DNA of 6,564 bases, taken from contig JAGVDT010000023.1 in the NCBI GenBank assembly GCA_020058565.1, positions 1-6,564 of the forward strand. The letters run 5' to 3'. The position numbers and the translations under genes were made by a program. The notes beneath the pieces were generated by a model, which did no database searches, was not told where the DNA came from, and saw only the letters and a program-made list of their open reading frames with translations. This stretch comes from Minisyncoccota bacterium. Its GTDB lineage: Bacteria > Patescibacteriota > Minisyncoccia > Phycocordibacterales > UBA2100. Within the stretch, counting starts at the first letter, position 1. The number at the start of each line of letters is the position of its first letter. Positions 5,560-6,564 of the stretch are shown one piece after another.

Positions 5560-5589
5560 TATAGAGGTGTCACCTCTGTATTGGCACGG
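5560..5589. repeat. Palindromic repeat, copy 2
   Basis: Shares the core AGAGGTGTCACCTCT with copies 1 and 3. The 10-base arms (5560-5569, 5571-5580) have one mismatch (T5562/G5578). The right flank TATTGGCACG is also shared with copy 3, while the left flank is not, as if the left outer arm had been lost. Confidence 0.85.
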
Positions 5590-5618
5590 CAGCATCTTGA
5601 GGTTCTGTATTACGGTTG

Positions 5619-5647
5619 ACCCTACGGCATCGTCGACGCCGTAGGGT
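5619..5647. terminator. Hairpin after the four-helix membrane protein gene
   Basis: ACCCTACGGC (5619-5628) pairs perfectly with GCCGTAGGGT (5638-5647) around a nine-base loop. It lies 22 bases after the stop of the minus-strand gene 5670-6089, a suitable place for a terminator or 3'-end protector. There is no T-run on the minus strand after it, so it may instead stabilise the mRNA end. Confidence 0.45.
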
Positions 5648-5669
5648 AGTTTGAGATCTGTCTCTCGGT

Positions 5670-6089
5670 TTAGTCGCGCCTCGTATAGATAAATGCGGCC
5701 AGCCCGAACGCCATGACTATAAAGGGAATGTCGAACCCCCACTCGCGAGCCGAGGCGCCTTTAGTGAGGTTATGTGCGAGGAGAGCCCCGCTCACTCCGA
5801 CGAGTACCAGTATTGCTCCTCGATCGACCAGGTGTTTTCGGCCTGTCTCGGTCAGGTAAATCATCCCGAATATGAGCCCAAGTAACGCGCAGCTGCCGGT
5901 TCCCAGCACAATTGACAAGGTTGCCCATGCTGCGATCGTCACGTGTTGCCCAAGGTAGGTGGCAAGCACCGCTAGCGTACCTGCAAACAGGCCGGCCATG
6001 ATGAAGCATCCGATAGCGATGAACAGGTTCCACCTGAGGCCGCATCCATATTGAGGCTGTACCAGCGACGGAGACTTATTATTCTGCAT
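5670..6089 (-). CDS. Small four-helix membrane protein, unknown family
   Basis: 139 residues. After a short polar N-terminus containing one Cys (QPQYGCGLRW), four hydrophobic segments are visible at about 21-46 (NLFIAIGCFIMAGLFAG), 51-79, 91-107 and 119-135. The loop between helices 2 and 3 is TETGRKHLVDR, and the C-terminus is basic (YTRRD). Positive charges in the 2-3 loop and at the C-terminus would be cytoplasmic. I do not recognise the family. Its layout resembles other small uncharacterised membrane proteins, and no catalytic or transport motif is visible. It has a Shine-Dalgarno sequence and a hairpin leader, unlike most genes here. A hairpin follows its stop. Confidence 0.75.
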   Translation of the reverse strand: MQNNKSPSLVQPQYGCGLRWNLFIAIGCFIMAGLFAGTLAVLATYLGQHVTIAAWATLSIVLGTGSCALLGLIFGMIYLTETGRKHLVDRGAILVLVGVSGALLAHNLTKGASAREWGFDIPFIVMAFGLAAFIYTRRD

Positions 6090-6096
6090 CCTGCAA

Positions 6097-6101
6097 CTCC
6101 C
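6097..6101 (-). promoter_or_regulatory. Shine-Dalgarno GGGAG for the membrane protein at 6089
   Basis: The minus strand reads GGGAG, then seven bases, then ATG at 6089. No -10-like hexamer stands six bases before this ATG, so the gene needs a leader. Confidence 0.6.
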
Positions 6102-6106
6102 AGTTC

Positions 6107-6136
6107 ACATGCGCACAAAGAAGTTTGTGAGCATGT
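6107..6136. promoter_or_regulatory. Leader hairpin upstream of the 6089 gene
   Basis: ACATGC-g-CACAAA (6107-6119) pairs with TTTGTG-a-GCATGT (6124-6136): 12 base pairs, one internal mismatch and a four-base loop. In the minus-strand transcript the stem ends about five bases before the Shine-Dalgarno sequence. It could protect the mRNA or control ribosome access, or be a protein-binding inverted repeat in the DNA. Confidence 0.5.
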
Positions 6137-6184
6137 CCCTGAGAAGCAACACGAGGCCGCCCGTATGAAGCGTCAGCTGAAGAC

Positions 6185-6213
6185 AATATAATTGAAGATT
6201 GCGTTTCGAGCAA
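6185..6213 (-). promoter_or_regulatory. Weak promoter candidate for the 6089 gene
   Basis: On the minus strand TTGCTC (6208-6213) and TATATT (6185-6190) are 17 bases apart. Transcription would start near 6178, giving a leader of ~90 bases that includes the hairpin 6107-6136 and the Shine-Dalgarno sequence. The -35 matches only in TTG. Confidence 0.25.
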
Positions 6214-6293
6214 GTGGAGCGTTTTTCACAAAGAAAACAAGGCGAGATGATCGCCGTAGAAGCTAGGGTCAGGCACCAGCGGAACGGCAAAGA

Positions 6294-6332
6294 CGTGCCA
6301 ATATAGAGGTGTCACCTCTCTATATTGGCACG
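6294..6332. repeat. Palindromic repeat, copy 3, expanded into a 15-bp stem
   Basis: Perfect 15-base arms (6294-6308 CGTGCCAATATAGAG; 6318-6332) surround the nine bases GTGTCACCT. The same 15-base core as copies 1 and 2 lies at 6305-6319, but two extra bases (CT) follow it, so the structure can pair in two registers. The right flank matches copy 2. ATTTCATTTT follows on the plus strand, so it could also terminate transcription. It is not placed at a recognisable promoter. Confidence 0.85.
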
Positions 6333-6564
6333 ATTTCATTTTGCCCGCCCTCCGAATTAGCCCGCGCCCGCAGGGCGCAATTCGCCGCCGCCCATTCCCG
6401 CGCCGCTCCGCGGCGCGGCTCCGCCGCACTCATTCCGGCAGAAGTTTCAATCTCTGAGAGTATATCGCGCCGCTAGAACTTATTTCCAGTCGCAAGGCGA
6501 CTGACTTCGCACGCGCCGAGCGCGTGGTGGCTTGGGATTTTTTCGTACGCTCCACGCGCCTGCA
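6333..6564. other. Non-coding GC-rich stretch with four three-base-loop hairpins
   Basis: No reading frame here looks like a real protein. Four perfect hairpins, each with a three-base loop, are present: 6364-6378 (GCGCCC GCA GGGCGC), 6398-6418 (nine-base arms, loop TCC), 6487-6503 (CAGTCGC AAG GCGACTG) and 6510-6526 (CACGCGC CGA GCGCGTG). A T6 run follows at 6538-6543. The composition is much richer in G+C than the genes. Its role is unknown: a REP-like cluster, recombination site or gene-end decay region are all possible. Confidence 0.6.

Noticed and set aside
6226..6429. Minus-strand 67-codon frame through the third palindrome
   Set aside because: Arg-rich start comes from GC hairpins and the rest from the repeat; no ribosome site or homology is evident.
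1..6564. CRISPR array, tRNA or rRNA gene
   Set aside because: No regularly spaced direct repeats, and I saw no tRNA cloverleaf or rRNA-like sequence on either strand.

Overview
The window is about 6.5 kb of bacterial DNA of roughly balanced base composition. It is gene-dense and most genes are short and of unknown function. The mix suggests a Candidate Phyla Radiation / Patescibacteria genome: a DUF817 membrane protein, a HicB-like protein with no visible HicA, a small lipid-anchored-size Cys-rich exported protein of the 'C-x-D-x-DG' type, several orphans and many intergenic palindromes. This is an inference from gene content. No rRNA or ribosomal protein is present to settle it.

Layout. 1-444 (minus) is glyoxalase I, cut by the left edge. 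493-1098 (plus) is an orphan with a possible Cys/His catalytic pair. 1133-1927 (minus) is a DUF817 integral membrane protein. Just upstream of it, on the same strand, is a HicB-like ORF (start 2244) whose reading frame has lost its natural end at a palindromic repeat and runs on into the DUF817 gene. 2334-2855 (plus) is an orphan that may have an ADP-ribosyltransferase-like fold. 2911-4616 (minus) is a two-gene ABC-2 export operon (ATPase then permease, ATGA overlap). 4694-5014 (plus) is a small acidic orphan. 5159-5527 (minus) is a membrane-anchored, extracellular six-cysteine protein, and 5670-6089 (minus) is a four-helix membrane protein. The last 475 bases hold no convincing gene but are crowded with hairpins.

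Two patterns run across the window. (1) Six genes (gloA, DUF817, hicB-like, the 2334 orphan, the ABC ATPase and the Cys-rich protein) have a -10-like hexamer (TANNNT or close), usually preceded by TGN, exactly six bases before the start codon. This puts the predicted +1 on the first base of the start codon, so the mRNAs should be leaderless. None of the six has a Shine-Dalgarno sequence. The other small orphan (4694) and the 6089 membrane protein do have one. (2) A palindrome with the core AGAGGTGTCACCTCT occurs three times (centres 1967, 5570, 6312). Two copies sit 40 and 43 bases upstream of predicted leaderless start points, where a class II activator would bind. The third is enlarged into a hairpin with perfect 15-bp arms. 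The family could be an operator set, a REP-like repeat, or a repeat that has been co-opted.
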